64,000 bases of DNA. Source: Myrica gale. Taxonomy: Eukaryota > Streptophyta > Magnoliopsida > Fagales > Myricaceae. The position numbers and the translations under genes were made by a program. The notes under the pieces are model-generated. The model made no database searches. It had not been told where the DNA came from and saw only the letters and a list, made by a program, of their open reading frames with translations. Every line of letters starts with the position of its first letter. The stretch's first letter is position 1. The stretch is from assembly GCA_963930655.1 (NCBI GenBank), contig OZ005610.1, positions 22,327,001 through 22,391,000 of the forward strand, given 5' to 3'. This document shows, one piece after another, positions 1 to 11,586 of the stretch.

Positions 1-2029
1 TTTTTTTGGGAGGGTGGAGAGTTCAATTCAAGCACAATTTGGGCTTCAAACGATGTAATTTGAAAAAAAAAAATGGATAGTCCATTATGTACTGATTGAT
101 AGTGGCCTCTTGCTTTCTGCTTTCTTTTTCTTTTTATCTTTTCGTATGGTTTTTGTGCTATATTTATTCCCTTCTGATGTTGGCATCTGCGGTGTGGGTC
201 AAGAGTATATCTGCTCAAGGCATATTCTTTTTTTTTTTTTATGTTCGTCTGGACCCAAGCGGTGGAGATTTAGTGATAAATGTTGCATTGCTCGCTTTGC
301 CAACTAACCATAATGTCCTAGGCCCTAGGCGGAAGCTTGTGCGGTTGCCTTATCCTCATTGCTCGTGATATTTAATGCCCAGCTCTTCAAATTGTTTGAA
401 GACTCAAAATAAAATAATACCCACTTGTAAGTTCCCGGAAGTTGGGGGTCCGATCAATGACAAAACTGGTAGGTTAAAAAAATAATATTTTTTTGCAAAT
501 GGTGGCAGATCAATTATATAATTAGCAGATAGAATAGATAACGGGGATGTTTGAGTATTAAAATTTTGAGTATTAGAGTTTGTGAAATATTATACGATAA
601 ATATATTTTATGAGAGTTGGTAAAAAATAAAATTATAATATTTTTAATAAATATTATAATAATAAAAATAAAATAATTGGCCACATTTATTTAGACTCAA
701 ACACCCTCATTATATTCCAAAGATTCTGAAAACAAAAGGGTTGACCGATAATTTATATATAAAAGAAAATAGCCGTCAATAATGACCACAATCTTCTGGG
801 TTACAATTTGCGGCCCAATTTCTCTATCAATCTGTATGAATGTGGGCGCCACTCCCTCATTTTCCAACATCACCTTTTAAACTGCTGAGTTAAATATATT
901 TATATATACACACGTATTCGAGGTGCCAAATGGATAATAAAAGCACATTATTTTATTATTCCTTTCAACCAAAGAAGAGCGGCATTGACATTTGACGCGC
1001 CAAAAACACGTCTTCTCATATGTACGGCGGTTCCGCTTTCCTCCCACATCGAGAATTTTAAAAAGAACAAAAAACAAAAACTCTCTCTAGTAAAATAACA
1101 AAAAAATATCTTTTTTAAGTAAAATTAAAAGTTAATTATTAATACGGTACATTTCCACACAAAAATTAACTTACTAAGGTTGTGTTTGTGTTAAAATATT
1201 TTTTTTGTTGGGTTTTGTGTTGGTATTGAGTTTAGTGAAAAAGTGAAGAGAGGTAATTTTTTATATTTTTTTGTAATTTTTTATATTTTTATGAAAGAGA
1301 GAGATTATATTGTAGTATTTTATTAGGAGAGAGATAATATTTTAGAAAAAATTATGTTAGCAATCGCCTAACTTAGATAAGGTCTAAATAGGTTATTTAA
1401 CTTCAAAAATAGATATCTGATTTCAAATTTACGTTGATCTTCTATTAGTGGCTAATTTTTAATACACAATATTGAATCATATTAATATATCTATAAAATG
1501 AATCATAATAAATTTTGTTTAAAGTTGTACCTTAAAAAATAATTTGTTAATAATAAATACATGTACTAGAATGTTAATTAACTTAAAATTATATATGTTT
1601 GCCCACTCTTCATACTATAATCTATTTGACTTCTATCATTAACGTGGATAACAATTTGAAAAATCTCTGAATTTTATCACCATTATTTTTTTAATTTATT
1701 ATGAACAAAACCCATATTTAAATTTAATTTTATATGTTTAACCAGACATTACATTTTTTATGTACTGTATTTAACTTTCAACTGAAACAAAAAAAAAACT
1801 ACCCAACGACTAATCGCTATACGTTTCCGCGGATTTTGGATAAACGTCTTTACAGAAAGAAAAAGAGAAGGAATCGTTTATTAACAGACTACGCGTTTTT
1901 TTAAAGACAAAAAATCGTCGTCACCACACCAACCTCCATCCAATCCTCCCCCTTTTTACTCGGTTTCCACCCATAGAAACTTCCCAGCTGCTTTTCCCCC
2001 AATTCCCAAATAATCTCTCTCTTTCTCTC
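1..2029. other. AT-rich intergenic DNA
   Basis: No gene is supported here; the short open frames at 96-368 and 877-1077 have no family features. The stretch is AT-rich. It contains a probable MITE at about 543-717, whose ends read as inverted GTTTGAGT-type termini, and a second stretch of the same general composition at about 1165-1340. The last 150 bases become CT-rich and lead into the promoter of the SRC2-like gene. Confidence 0.6.
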
Positions 2030-2037
2030 TATATATA
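2030..2037 (+). promoter_or_regulatory. TATA box of the SRC2-like gene
   Basis: TATATATA lies directly after a CTCTCT-rich tract, about 100 bases before the ATG at 2138. This spacing suits a plant core promoter with a 60-70 base 5' UTR. The UTR itself ends in a CTT repeat just before the ATG. Confidence 0.65.
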
Positions 2038-2137
2038 ACCAATCCAACCCTCCCTCTCTGAACCAGTTTCCACAAATATCTTGAATTTTTTGTGTTATTG
2101 AGTTATTTCTCCGATCTTCTTCTTCTTCTTCTTCAAG

Positions 2138-3031
2138 ATGGAGTGCAGGATTTTAGACCTCGTAATCAAGTCGGCCAAGGACCTGAAGGACGTGAATCTT
2201 CTATCCAAGATGGACGTCTACGCCCTCGTTAAAATCGACGGCGACCAAAACCTCAAATCCTCCAAGCAGAAGACACCCGTTGACAAAGACTGCGGGCCAA
2301 ACCCCAAGTGGGATTTTCCCCTGAAGTTCACCATCGACAACGCTGCCGCCCTGCAGAACCGCCTGACCCTCGTCATCACGATCAAGTCCGACAGGACCCT
2401 TGCTGCCGACAAAGAGATCGGCGAGATCCATGTGCCAATCAGGGAACTCTTGGACAGTTTCGGCGATGCGAAGGAAGCGAAACACGTGACTTATAGCGTC
2501 AGGACTCCGTCTGGGAAAATGAAGGGTACGCTGGAGTTATCTTACAGGTTCGGGGAAAAGTTCACCTCGGCTGACCACAAGAACAAGCAGGGGGCGAGCA
2601 AGGACGGTTACCCGGTGATGGCGTATCCGGCGGGATCTGCAGCGGGATGTAGCGGCTCCGGGTACCCGCCGCCAGGAGCATACCCTCCTCCTCAGTATGC
2701 GGCCCCACCACCAGCTTCTGGGTACGCACAGGCTGCGCCAGCGTATGGTGCGTACCCACCAGGGGGGTACAGTGGGTATCCACAGTATCCTCCGCCCGGT
2801 GGATATCCTCCTCCAGGTGGATATCCTCCACCGGGAGCGTATCCGCAGCAACCAGGGTACGGGTACGGGGCGCCGGTGCAGAACCCACAGAAGCCCAAGA
2901 AGGGTGGTATTGGTGGGGGAGGTTTGGCCTTGGGGGTTGGAGCGGGATTGCTGGGTGGGTTGCTAATCGGAGAAGCGATCGATGATGTGTCAGATGCTGG
3001 TTTCGACGATGGCGGCGGCTTTGATTTCTAG
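2138..3031 (+). CDS. SRC2: SRC2-like C2-domain protein
   Basis: An intronless frame of 297 residues. Residues 1 to about 130 form a C2 domain, starting MECRILDLVIKSAKDLKDVN with the usual DVYALVKI strand; C2 domains bind membranes, often with calcium. Residues about 165-245 are a low-complexity GYPPPG-type repeat rich in Pro, Gly and Tyr. The tail has a Gly-rich hydrophobic segment (LALGVGAGLLGGLLIG) and ends AGFDDGGGFDF. This order and the tail are typical of SRC2 (soybean gene regulated by cold 2), a membrane-associated protein of cold and calcium responses. The start is the first ATG after the TATA box and begins the C2 fold at once. SRC2 genes are commonly intronless, as here. The family call is firm; the exact role in this plant is inferred. 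Confidence 0.93.
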   Translation: MECRILDLVIKSAKDLKDVNLLSKMDVYALVKIDGDQNLKSSKQKTPVDKDCGPNPKWDFPLKFTIDNAAALQNRLTLVITIKSDRTLAADKEIGEIHVPIRELLDSFGDAKEAKHVTYSVRTPSGKMKGTLELSYRFGEKFTSADHKNKQGASKDGYPVMAYPAGSAAGCSGSGYPPPGAYPPPQYAAPPPASGYAQAAPAYGAYPPGGYSGYPQYPPPGGYPPPGGYPPPGAYPQQPGYGYGAPVQNPQKPKKGGIGGGGLALGVGAGLLGGLLIGEAIDDVSDAGFDDGGGFDF

Positions 3032-4174
3032 TTTTTTCCTTTTTTTAATTTCCTTTTGTTATCATTTCTTCTAGTCTTTGATCTCGTTTTGGAGACATGG
3101 CAGGTTGTTTCTGGGTATGTGAATGGAAAAGTACGAGGATTTGATATCGTACCAAATAATTCTGGCCGACTTTCCGTGAACATTTGTGGGTTTGGATGTA
3201 GATATTTTTATTTCTGGGAAATTGTTCTATTTATCTTCCATGGACTAATTCAGCACACTTGTTTCAATTTTTGGATTATATATATATATAAGGTATCATG
3301 TCTTTTTGCTTATTTTGTGATCTCAGCAAATAGCATGAATTTGTTCTTCCCATTTCTATGCTTTCTGAAACTCTGAATTCTGATATTCAAGATAAGGTCT
3401 CAGAATTCATCTAGAGATTAGTCTTCCTCCATTTCTGTCGCGATATACATTATTCTTAGAATTGAAAAGTTTGCCATTGACGTAGGTGGTGGAATTAGTC
3501 TAAAGTGGAATTTTTCCGTGGGGGCATAATTTGGAGAATAGTATTCCACAGACTATATTACATATAATGAGCTCAGTAGCCTAAATATTATTGGAGCTCA
3601 CTCCTTCCGTCCATGTTCAAGTCACTATCACTCTATGCAACATTAACTAATATAATGTACTTTTCCTATTGGAGTGCATTTCATGTTTTGGCACGTCTTG
3701 CTTACCCAATTCTGTTGACTTTCACCGCAATCTCTTGCTCTCAACCCACAACCCTAATCTAATGTTTTAAATTAGAGAATTAAGTAAAGTATATATCATT
3801 TAGTGTTCCAAAGTGTGGTAGGGTTTATCAATTTTGTTCATAGATGCTATTAGTCTAATCATTTATATCCCATTTGCAGATGTCCTTGAAATTAAAGTCA
3901 ACAGAAATCTACTTGTAGTTTTTTTTTTCTTTTAAGAAAATTTGTTGCACCGATCTTTGTGCATCCGGTTCAGAGAGTTTCGACGTAGCTCGAAAACGCA
4001 CTAACCAGGCTGAGAAAGTAACGACACACTCGATACACTTAAATTAGCTTCACAGCCCAAATATCATTTAAGCTAAGGACTACTTGGTTCAACTGGCACA
4101 GAATCGAACAGTTGTTGTAGACCTTCTAGAACGGCGACTTGCAGATTCTCCACTTCGTCCCACCAAACCCAGAA

Positions 4175-4227
4175 CTGGTAGTTTAGAACACCCCCCCCCC
4201 CCCCCCCCGTTCTAATTTAACTACCAG
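4175..4227. repeat. Inverted repeat with an 18-base poly-C loop
   Basis: The left arm at 4175-4189 (CTGGTAGTTTAGAAC) faces an imperfect complement at 4209-4227. Between them is an unbroken run of 18 C at 4191-4208. The arms pair except for a 4-base indel. Such a run is prone to length error in sequencing. Confidence 0.7.
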
Positions 4228-4348
4228 CTTGGGGTCCCGAATTGGAGGAGAGAAATAGAGAAACTTCAAGTCAAAATTCTAGATTGTAAAATAGTTTCTA
4301 CTTCGAATCATAGAACTTGTAACATGTGTGAATATATATATACAAATA

Positions 4349-4400
<52 letters not shown>
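4349..4400. repeat. Compound microsatellite (TC)n(TA)n(CA)n
   Basis: About 10 TC units, then about 8 TA units, then about 7 CA units follow one another without a break. Other simple repeats in the window are (GA)n at 7434-7457, (TA)n at 29849-29869, (TA)n at 31721-31743 and (TA)n at 36929-36962. Confidence 0.9.
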
Positions 4401-5006
4401 AATGTGGTCGGAAGATAGTTAATTATATCATAGAAAAGGCACGATCAAACGACAAACGAGCAAGGAGTGTGCTACCACCTTAGTCATACTCATGCTGTTT
4501 GTGTGAATACCCATTTTTAACAAAATTTGGTTAAGAGAAAGAAAAAAGTGCTCCACTAAATACATGTTCTGAAAAGGTTTCAAAAGCTGCAGTAGACTAA
4601 GATAACTGATCCGAAAGGCGATGGTTCAATATTCAAAGTTCTGCATCTCGTACACAATGAAAACAACATTGTGCTTTCCATTGGGGATAGATTGCCGGGA
4701 GCTTGAGCTTATCTTGCTCATAAGGAAAAACATTTTTGCCTCCAGGACTTAAACGAAATTGGCTAACCATGTATGCTTCAGTCAGATCAAAAATGATTTT
4801 CTACTACTGTCCAACACGAATTGACAGGTTGACAGAGAATATCAAAAGGGACAAAATCGACAGACCTAAAGAATAAACAATGGAACTCACCCGCTGCTGT
4901 ACATTTTTCTTCTTTACAATCTCCAGTAATATGGAAAGATAAACCCAAGAAACAAATGTTTAGAGAACCAGACACAACAAACGAAAAAAAATTGAATTGC
5001 TTTCTT

Positions 5007-8000
5007 TCACATATCTTGATTGGATTCCTCTGGAGATACAGTCAAAGTCACCAAATTGTCATTAGCTCTTTTCACAAGTACCTTCAAGTAGGGGTGGGCA
5101 AAAAACCCGAGACCCGACAACCCGAACCGTTTCCGACCCGATCGGGTTGGGTTTAGGCGGGTTCGGGTATATGAACAAACCCGAAATTAAACCCGACCCC
5201 GACCCGACCCCGAAAATATAACACCATCACCATGTGACCCGTCTTTTTCCGAACCGACCGACCCGTTTCGACCCGATATTTTCGGGGTTTTTCGGGTTGG
5301 GGTTTCCTCACAAAAACCCGAAATATTCGGGTCGGGTTCGGTTGAAATTTTCGAACCCGAACCCGGTTTGCCCACCCCTACCTTCAAGGGTACACCAATT
5401 CTGTCCCCCATTTTTCAATAATCTGCAATAAATCCACAGATCAGAGAGACCGTCAAAATATATAATCAACTAAATAGTAAGCAAGAAACTGCATGGCCGA
5501 GCCAAATTGGGAGAGAGCTCAATTTTGGGACCCTATCTCTATTGTATTGGGAATTTACCAACACCAGATGTATCGTTTATTGTTATCCTTTTATCATATC
5601 CTACAGTTTTTCATCTGAGTCTTTAATCCTGATAGCTAAACTCACTCAACTGTAATACTATTCAATCACTGAAATGATAATGCATAAATGATCTAAAATG
5701 TAGGACTGTAGCTCAATAAATCTTGAAATGTAAATTCAACAGTGATTCGATACATTCATGTGCATTTTTGAGCAGCAGGATAAATGTTTGAATTCTATCC
5801 AAGTGTGTTTTCATTGCAATCTGCAAGTTTACGACTACTGACAACCACGGAGAAGATCGTAACAAATGATTATGATGATGATGACAACACCAATGACGAC
5901 AAAAATGTATCAAATACCTCCTTGATACTTTCAACGGGCTTCCCATCAAATTCAATAACAATATCACCCGGATGGAATCCAGCACGATCAGCAGGGGAGC
6001 TCGGAGTTACCTAGTCAATCAATGGGAAAACCACCAGAAATCAGCAACATTCCTTTGATGTCCAAAACCATACGGAAAATTATATATATAACAGCAAAAG
6101 ATTTCATTCATGATCCTTTTTCCCTTGAAGCCTCCCAACTATTTTGATTACAGCAGGGATCCATCTGCGATCAAACCATGCTGAACTCACCAGTCAGGCC
6201 CATTCCAAGCCCGAAAATCTAAACAAAAGCTTTGGTCAAAAGAAGCAAAGTTGATAAAAATTATTTATTTGGTCTTGCAGAATGGAGACTACCCAATCCG
6301 CATTCTAACAGAAACATCCAATTCTGTTTGCTGCTCCTGATGTGAAAGACAACACGAAAGGGAGGGGGGGAGAGAGAGAGATTTGCTGTGACTGTAAGCG
6401 GACACCGACCTAGTTCCTAGGGTTCAGAGTCATTGTTCTTAATGGGCTAGAAAGTAAGTAATTGCAATCCCTACAAGTAGCCAACAAGCTAAATGGGAAA
6501 AGAATCTGAAAAGCCTGCATATTTGAAATGAACTTTAGAAGACATTCCTCACCAGATATTAAAAATAATTTACTGTCATTTTCGCAAGACAGAAAAATGA
6601 TACGCACACTAATATCAATTCAGATATATAAACACGTGAGTGTGTGCATGTGTGTATCGCACACAGCCAAGTTAACTATAGCACATGCATTAAAACAGGG
6701 GAGCGTAATTAGAATACATACCATAGGCACAAGAATGCCCTAATTGACATTTGGGAATGTGGGATCTCTTTCTTTAAGCTGACCAATAATCATGTCATTA
6801 AGATCAACCATTTTCAGTCCAAGCCAAGGTCGAATAACCCTTCTGCATAAATTTCCCTAAATTACACTCTTGACAACGGTGATGCTTTCAAAAGTGAATC
6901 TTAAATTTCTTTCAGGCTCATACAAGAAGCATGGAATAAAACCTTCCCGCACCAAGGGTGTTGATCCTATGAACATGCACCTCGCAGGCCCAATGTATAA
7001 ATGAAACCAGAAGAACACATGCTTGCTCTCGCACACATGCAGGGAGGGAGGGAGTGACAGCATTCTAGTGAGCACCATCCAAATTAAATGCTAACGAATT
7101 ATGAAATTCAATGGTTCAAATAAGTAACCTCCTGCCAAAATATATGACAAACCCACTCTTCTTGAAGTGCTCAATAATTTTAGTGACTGAATCAATTGGT
7201 ACAGCAAAACCCAATCCATCAGCAGCAAGCACTTTCATAATATTAACACCAATAACTTCTCCATCAACATTGACAAGGGCCCCCCCAGAATTCCCTACAA
7301 CAGAAAAAATAGGAAGCACCAGTATTAAGTCTACATGCAAGAGGACTGAGATCATAAACACGTATTATGACTACTTCAACCATCTCCTCAACTTTTAAAC
7401 ACCTTAAGACATACTAGCATGTGCATACGCCAAAGAGAGAGAGAGAGAGAGAGAGAGTTACAGCATTAATTGCACAATCTGTCTGTAAATACTCTCTCCG
7501 CATTCCACCAAGGCCCAAGTCACTGCTTTTGCGGTCAACACAGCTACATCCAAAGGGTGAAAACCATGAGTGAAAGTACACCTTTCGCTTAATATAAACC
7601 CAAATATGAGCTCCATCATATTCTACTACAATCAAGTATATGATGTAAGCCGCAACTGTGACTGACTATACATACAAAAGTACATGGAAAAAAAATTGAC
7701 GGTTATTCTTTCTTCTTTTAAACCTGCCTGATAGGGATCAGTACCTATACATAATAGACAAGGACAAATAAATGTTCTATTTCTTCAATTTATCCTGAAC
7801 ACCTTACAATCCCGGCTGTGATGGTATTCTGAAGGGAAAGTGGACCGGCCATTGCAACAACCCAGTCCCCAGGACGAAGCTTACTCAAAGAGCCAAGTTT
7901 TGCTGTCGGAAGTGGGGTTTTAGAATGGATCTTTACAATTGCAATATCAGAGTGCAAATCAGCATTCACCACTGTACCCTCGAATGTCAGACCATCTTGC

Positions 8001-9721
8001 AAAGTCACATCAACCTGCGAAGTATCCAAGAAAATTAAATAAGCATGGGCATATACATATTTGATAAATTTCTTTACGTGCTTAAAAAAAATAAATGAAA
8101 AAATGAATACATCCACCATATGTAGGTCATTTTGGGCCATAAAAAGTGCTTGAACAGAGGCTGCGGTTGATTTTTAAGAATACAACTAATCAGAAGAATT
8201 AACCCATTCAAATGAAGAACTGACAAAGCAAGAACATGCACGATGCTGTGCCTTGAATCATGACTTCAACCAACTCCTTTGTGTTCCTTACACAGGATAG
8301 ATTACACACACACACACACTTGCTAGGGTTCAGGGACATGGAAAAAATTACCACAGAAAAAGAATTCATTTTCCAACAGGACTCAAGGCCACAAAACCAA
8401 CAATAAATTCATTTATAAATTTCCCTGTGTCATTTGCTTGGAAAGATTTAAATCTAGCAGGTAAATTTGTCCCACCCACGCAGCAGCACGTAAACCGAGC
8501 CCTAGGCACCTACAATGCCAATGCCATTGTGTAACACACATTCAACAGCATATGCCATCACTTGGTATAACATACTCCTTCCGCACAAGATCAATTTTGT
8601 AGCATTTTCAAGGTAAATGATCTCATTACACATCCATCTCTCTTATCTGATTACAACTTAACAATTTTTCTTGGTTAATGCTTTTGAAACTTCCAGAGAA
8701 TGTTGGGAGATAACCACCACAAAACCCCAAAAATACTGACCTTCCCTTTGGATGAACCCCTCAAGATTTGAAATCAACCACAACATGAGCACATGTTAGA
8801 ATTGTACCATCCGTATCGATTATAGTTCTAGATCCTATGCTCTTTCCTGTAGTCATCCCAAAGAAACCTACCAAATGCAAGGTCACATATAAATCTCAGG
8901 CCCCATTTTCTCGATAAATAACAGATTCCAGACAAATTAAGCAAGCAAACATATAGATACCCTGCGGAACCGAGAGATTGACAACAGCAGGACCAATCCT
9001 AGCAGCTGCATTTGCAATAGTATCTCTGCCCAAACAGTTGCAACATGGTTTGGGTTCATCTCCAACTGCTCCAGTGGCTTCTTTCTTTATATCCGATGAC
9101 GGAGCTGGACCAACTCTAGAAGAAAATAATGGAAGCGTTCCTACAATTTCAAGATCGAATTGAACCCCAAAATAGACGGGATATTTAAAGCAACAGTCTA
9201 TGGCAAAAGGGAAAAAAAATCGCTAACTGAAGGAAAGAATTGGACAAAGAACAAACCAATTTGCCAATGATCCGATACAAGAAACGAAGGGTGAGGAAAC
9301 GTGTCTTGTATAATTTGACATGGTAGTGACAGTGATTCCCGTAGTGAGAAAGGAAGCTTCACAGCTACAGTCGCTCCTAACAATCAGTTCAACAAAAGCA
9401 TAATTGGATTTGTGGTGTCTTTGGTCGCTTGGAAATGCAGGAAAGTTGATAAAGAAATTCAAACAGAGTCTAATCGTCGTTTGTCACCCAACCCAGCAAT
9501 AACCAAAATCTCAAATTTTCTGCTTTCCTCTATCCTCTGTACAAAACAGGGTACATTAAAAGCGGCAAAAACCTTCAAGTTCAAAGAACATTAGTTTCTT
9601 ACTGGAATTCGACTCGCTCTTAGCATACCACAGTCCGGACCCGGCAGTAGCGACTGCTACTACCCGAAGCAGACAGCTTCTATTAGAAACTGAGACATTT
9701 ATCTGCCACGTAATTGTTCAT
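5007..9721 (-). pseudogene. DEGP14: DEGP14-type HtrA serine protease gene with several lesions
   Basis: Exons read on the minus strand: 9603-9721 (start unclear), 9257-9376, 8961-9140, 8741-8867, 7803-8014, about 7462-7543, 7153-7294, 6722-6842, 5918-6010, 5382-5422 and 5007-5081. The encoded protein matches putative protease Do-like 14. It has a trypsin-like domain with His in TCAHVV (exon 4), Asp in the ADLHSDIAIVKI region (exon 5) and Ser in GNSGGALVN (exon 7). A PDZ domain follows (RPWLGLKM, then SPADRAGFHPGDIVIEFDG). Lesions: no in-frame ATG for exon 1; one base missing in exon 4 near 8768-8773, after VVVDF; the exon-6 donor at about 7461 lacks one G, so any canonical splice shifts frame; and a TAG at 6740-6742 inside the PDZ domain. 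A hAT element sits in the last exon (5089-5380). Either the gene is decaying or some single-base gaps are assembly errors. Family assignment is firm. Confidence 0.85.
5089..5380. mobile_element. Miniature hAT element in the last DEGP14 exon
   Basis: 292 bp bounded by terminal inverted repeats TAGGGGTGGGCA at 5089-5100 and TGCCCACCCCTA at 5369-5380. It is flanked by a perfect 8-bp target duplication, CCTTCAAG at 5081-5088 and 5381-5388. An 8-bp duplication and this terminus are characteristic of hAT elements. The interior is built of AACCCGACC-type repeats and has no transposase. It interrupts the PDZ-coding exon of DEGP14 between PLK and VLVKRAN. Confidence 0.93.
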
Positions 9722-10394
9722 GAAAAAATTATTTTAAAATGGAAAGAATAAATGAAGAAGAAACCTCATTCTCCGAGATGTGGTTCGGACCCGAAAACAG
9801 GAAGCAAACAGAAGCTAGAGATGTGCACCAGATAATAACTCATGAGGACGATGACCGTTGCGTTTCGACGGTGTTAGGTTTCCTCCTTTTTCGACTCGAG
9901 TGAACGCAAATAACACCTTATTCGTATTCATTTATAACTTTCCTTCGTGGGGCAGGCCCAAAGGGTTAGGCCTTATATGTAGAATTTACTAGAAACTATG
10001 CCCAAAGAAGTAGACCCAAGGAGTGTCGGGAAAGATTGATCAGCTTTACTTCGTTAAACTTGTCCGTCACAGGTAGACGACAATGTTTGAATGAGAGACA
10101 GGAAAAAGTTGTTACTTCCGGCAAATTCCTTTCACCTCTTTCCCCTCATAGTCCCCGTAAAGGGGCAAAGCGTAACCTATCAATTTATCGGTGTAACGGA
10201 AACCCAGTGAAGAGGGGGGGAAGTGGAAAATCCCAAAGAAAACAAGTAGCTTTCCATTAACTATTTCAAATTTACCAACTACAACTATGCACCACGGACT
10301 TGCCTAATAGCAAAGCAAAAAAGCTAACCACCCACTAAGATCATTATACAAAAGAGAAGCATTTCTTATATGCTTTGTTCTCAATTCCTAACTT
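9722..10394. other. Intergenic DNA between DEGP14 and H2A
   Basis: This is the upstream side of DEGP14 and the 3' flank of the H2A gene, both read leftward. I see no gene. A stretch of about 21 bases at 10070-10090 is repeated in the H2A intron at 10690-10710. Confidence 0.55.
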
Positions 10395-11128
10395 CTAGGC
10401 CTTTTTGGGAGACTTTGAGGCCTTGTCATCTGCACTAGCGGTTTTCTTGGGCAGCAAAATTGGGTTGATGTTTGGAAGAACTCCCCCACTGGCAATAGTG
10501 ACCCCTTGGAGCAGTTTCCCCAGTTCCTCGTCGTTCCTCACTGCCAACAGAACGTGCCTCGGGTTGATTCTGTTCTTCTTGTTGTCACGAGCTGCGTTTC
10601 CTGCCAGCTCCAGCACCTACATTGCACCCACACCAAAAAATATTATCATCTGCTGTTTATATTTCTTTATTTTTGTTTGCCTCCAAAAACAGGTAGACGA
10701 CAATGTTTGGATGCCGAGAAATGCCGATCAGAAAATGAGTTTTAAGGTTTTTGTCTTTTCCTGACAGCGAACAAGCCAATGTTTGGTAACCAAAATAAAT
10801 TGTTCTCACATCATATACCTAATTTTCTTTCATTCCGAGGATTTTATTGGCATCCAAAATCACACATTGAACCAACAAATCATGGTAAATGAGCGAAAGA
10901 GAATTTCCCCGGATCTGGGATTACCTCAGCCGCAAGATATTCGAGAACTGCAGCGAGGTAGACCGGAGCACCGGTGCCCGTTCTCTGAGCATAGCGGCCC
11001 TTCTTCAAAAACCGAGCGATCCGACCAACGGGGAATTGGAGCCCCGCCTTGATCGACTTCGACACTGACTTCTTCCTATCTCCGCCTCTTCTCCCTCCAG
11101 CTCCCCTTGTGGTCTTCGCGGCCTCCAT
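10395..11128 (-). CDS. Histone H2A, H2A.W-type with SPKK tail
   Basis: Two exons, 10925-11128 and 10395-10616, joined by a GT-AG intron after LEYLAAE, give 141 residues. The histone fold is complete: [20 protein letters not shown], the acidic-patch NDEELGKLL and the docking segment [15 protein letters not shown]. The tail ends ASKSPKKA. An extended tail with a KSPKK motif is the hallmark of plant H2A.W, the variant placed in heterochromatic nucleosomes, where the tail contacts linker DNA. Canonical plant H2A lacks this motif. The single intron is also usual for plant H2A variant genes. The start is the first ATG downstream of a TATA box about 105 bases away. No lesions are seen. Assignment to H2A is certain; assignment to the W class rests on the tail. 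Confidence 0.93.
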
Positions 11129-11232
11129 TGTGAACTAAAATTTGGAACCTCCTTGAAGCGAACAAATTTTTATTTGGGGCAAACTTCAGATTGTTTTTCA
11201 ATGTCGCAGTGAGGACGGTGATCTGTAGGCGG

Positions 11233-11399
11233 TATTTAATTTATAGCGGGTGGGGTGGGGCATTCGTGCTTTTGGGATATAGATCTGACGGCTAGCAGTG
11301 GGCCACGCTGGCGATCCGCATATTTTTGCTTTCGGCAAATGGTGTTGTTTTGTGTATAGGCGAGCAAACAGTTCGGTTAGCGGTGGTGAGATCCAACGG
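11233..11399 (-). promoter_or_regulatory. Histone-type promoter of the H2A gene
   Basis: On the minus strand TATAAATTAAATA lies at 11233-11245, about 105 bases before the ATG. Farther upstream, TGCGGATC at 11313-11320 matches seven of eight bases of the plant histone octamer CGCGGATC. ATCCAACG at 11391-11398 matches eight of the nine bases of the histone nonamer CATCCAACG, in the opposite orientation. These motifs are known from S-phase histone promoters. A short direct repeat around CCACGCTGGC (11303 and 11520) brackets the region. Confidence 0.55.
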
Positions 11400-11586
11400 T
11401 TCTTAGATTGGTTCAAAATGACATAAGGGTCTGGGATGGCCGGCCATCTAACGGTAAATGTGAAGACACGTTCGCGATCCACAACCTTTTGCTGCAGCCA
11501 AACATAGTAGTGGGAAGGGCCACGCTGGCAATCCGTGTATCTATTTTATTCTTTTTAAAATTTTCAAGGTGCCGACTAATGCAACC

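Larger units (their letters stand above)
3032..5006. other. Intergenic DNA between the SRC2-like gene and DEGP14
   Basis: This is the 3' flank of the SRC2-like gene and the 3' flank of the minus-strand DEGP14 gene. I see no coding exon. It holds the poly-C hairpin at 4175-4227 and a compound microsatellite at 4349-4400. The stretch 3950-4270 is less AT-rich than its surroundings and may be an old transposon remnant, but no ends are recognisable. Confidence 0.55.

Noticed and set aside
2537..2898. Minus-strand frames opposite the SRC2-like gene
   Set aside because: They are antisense shadows of the GYPPPG repeat of the real gene.
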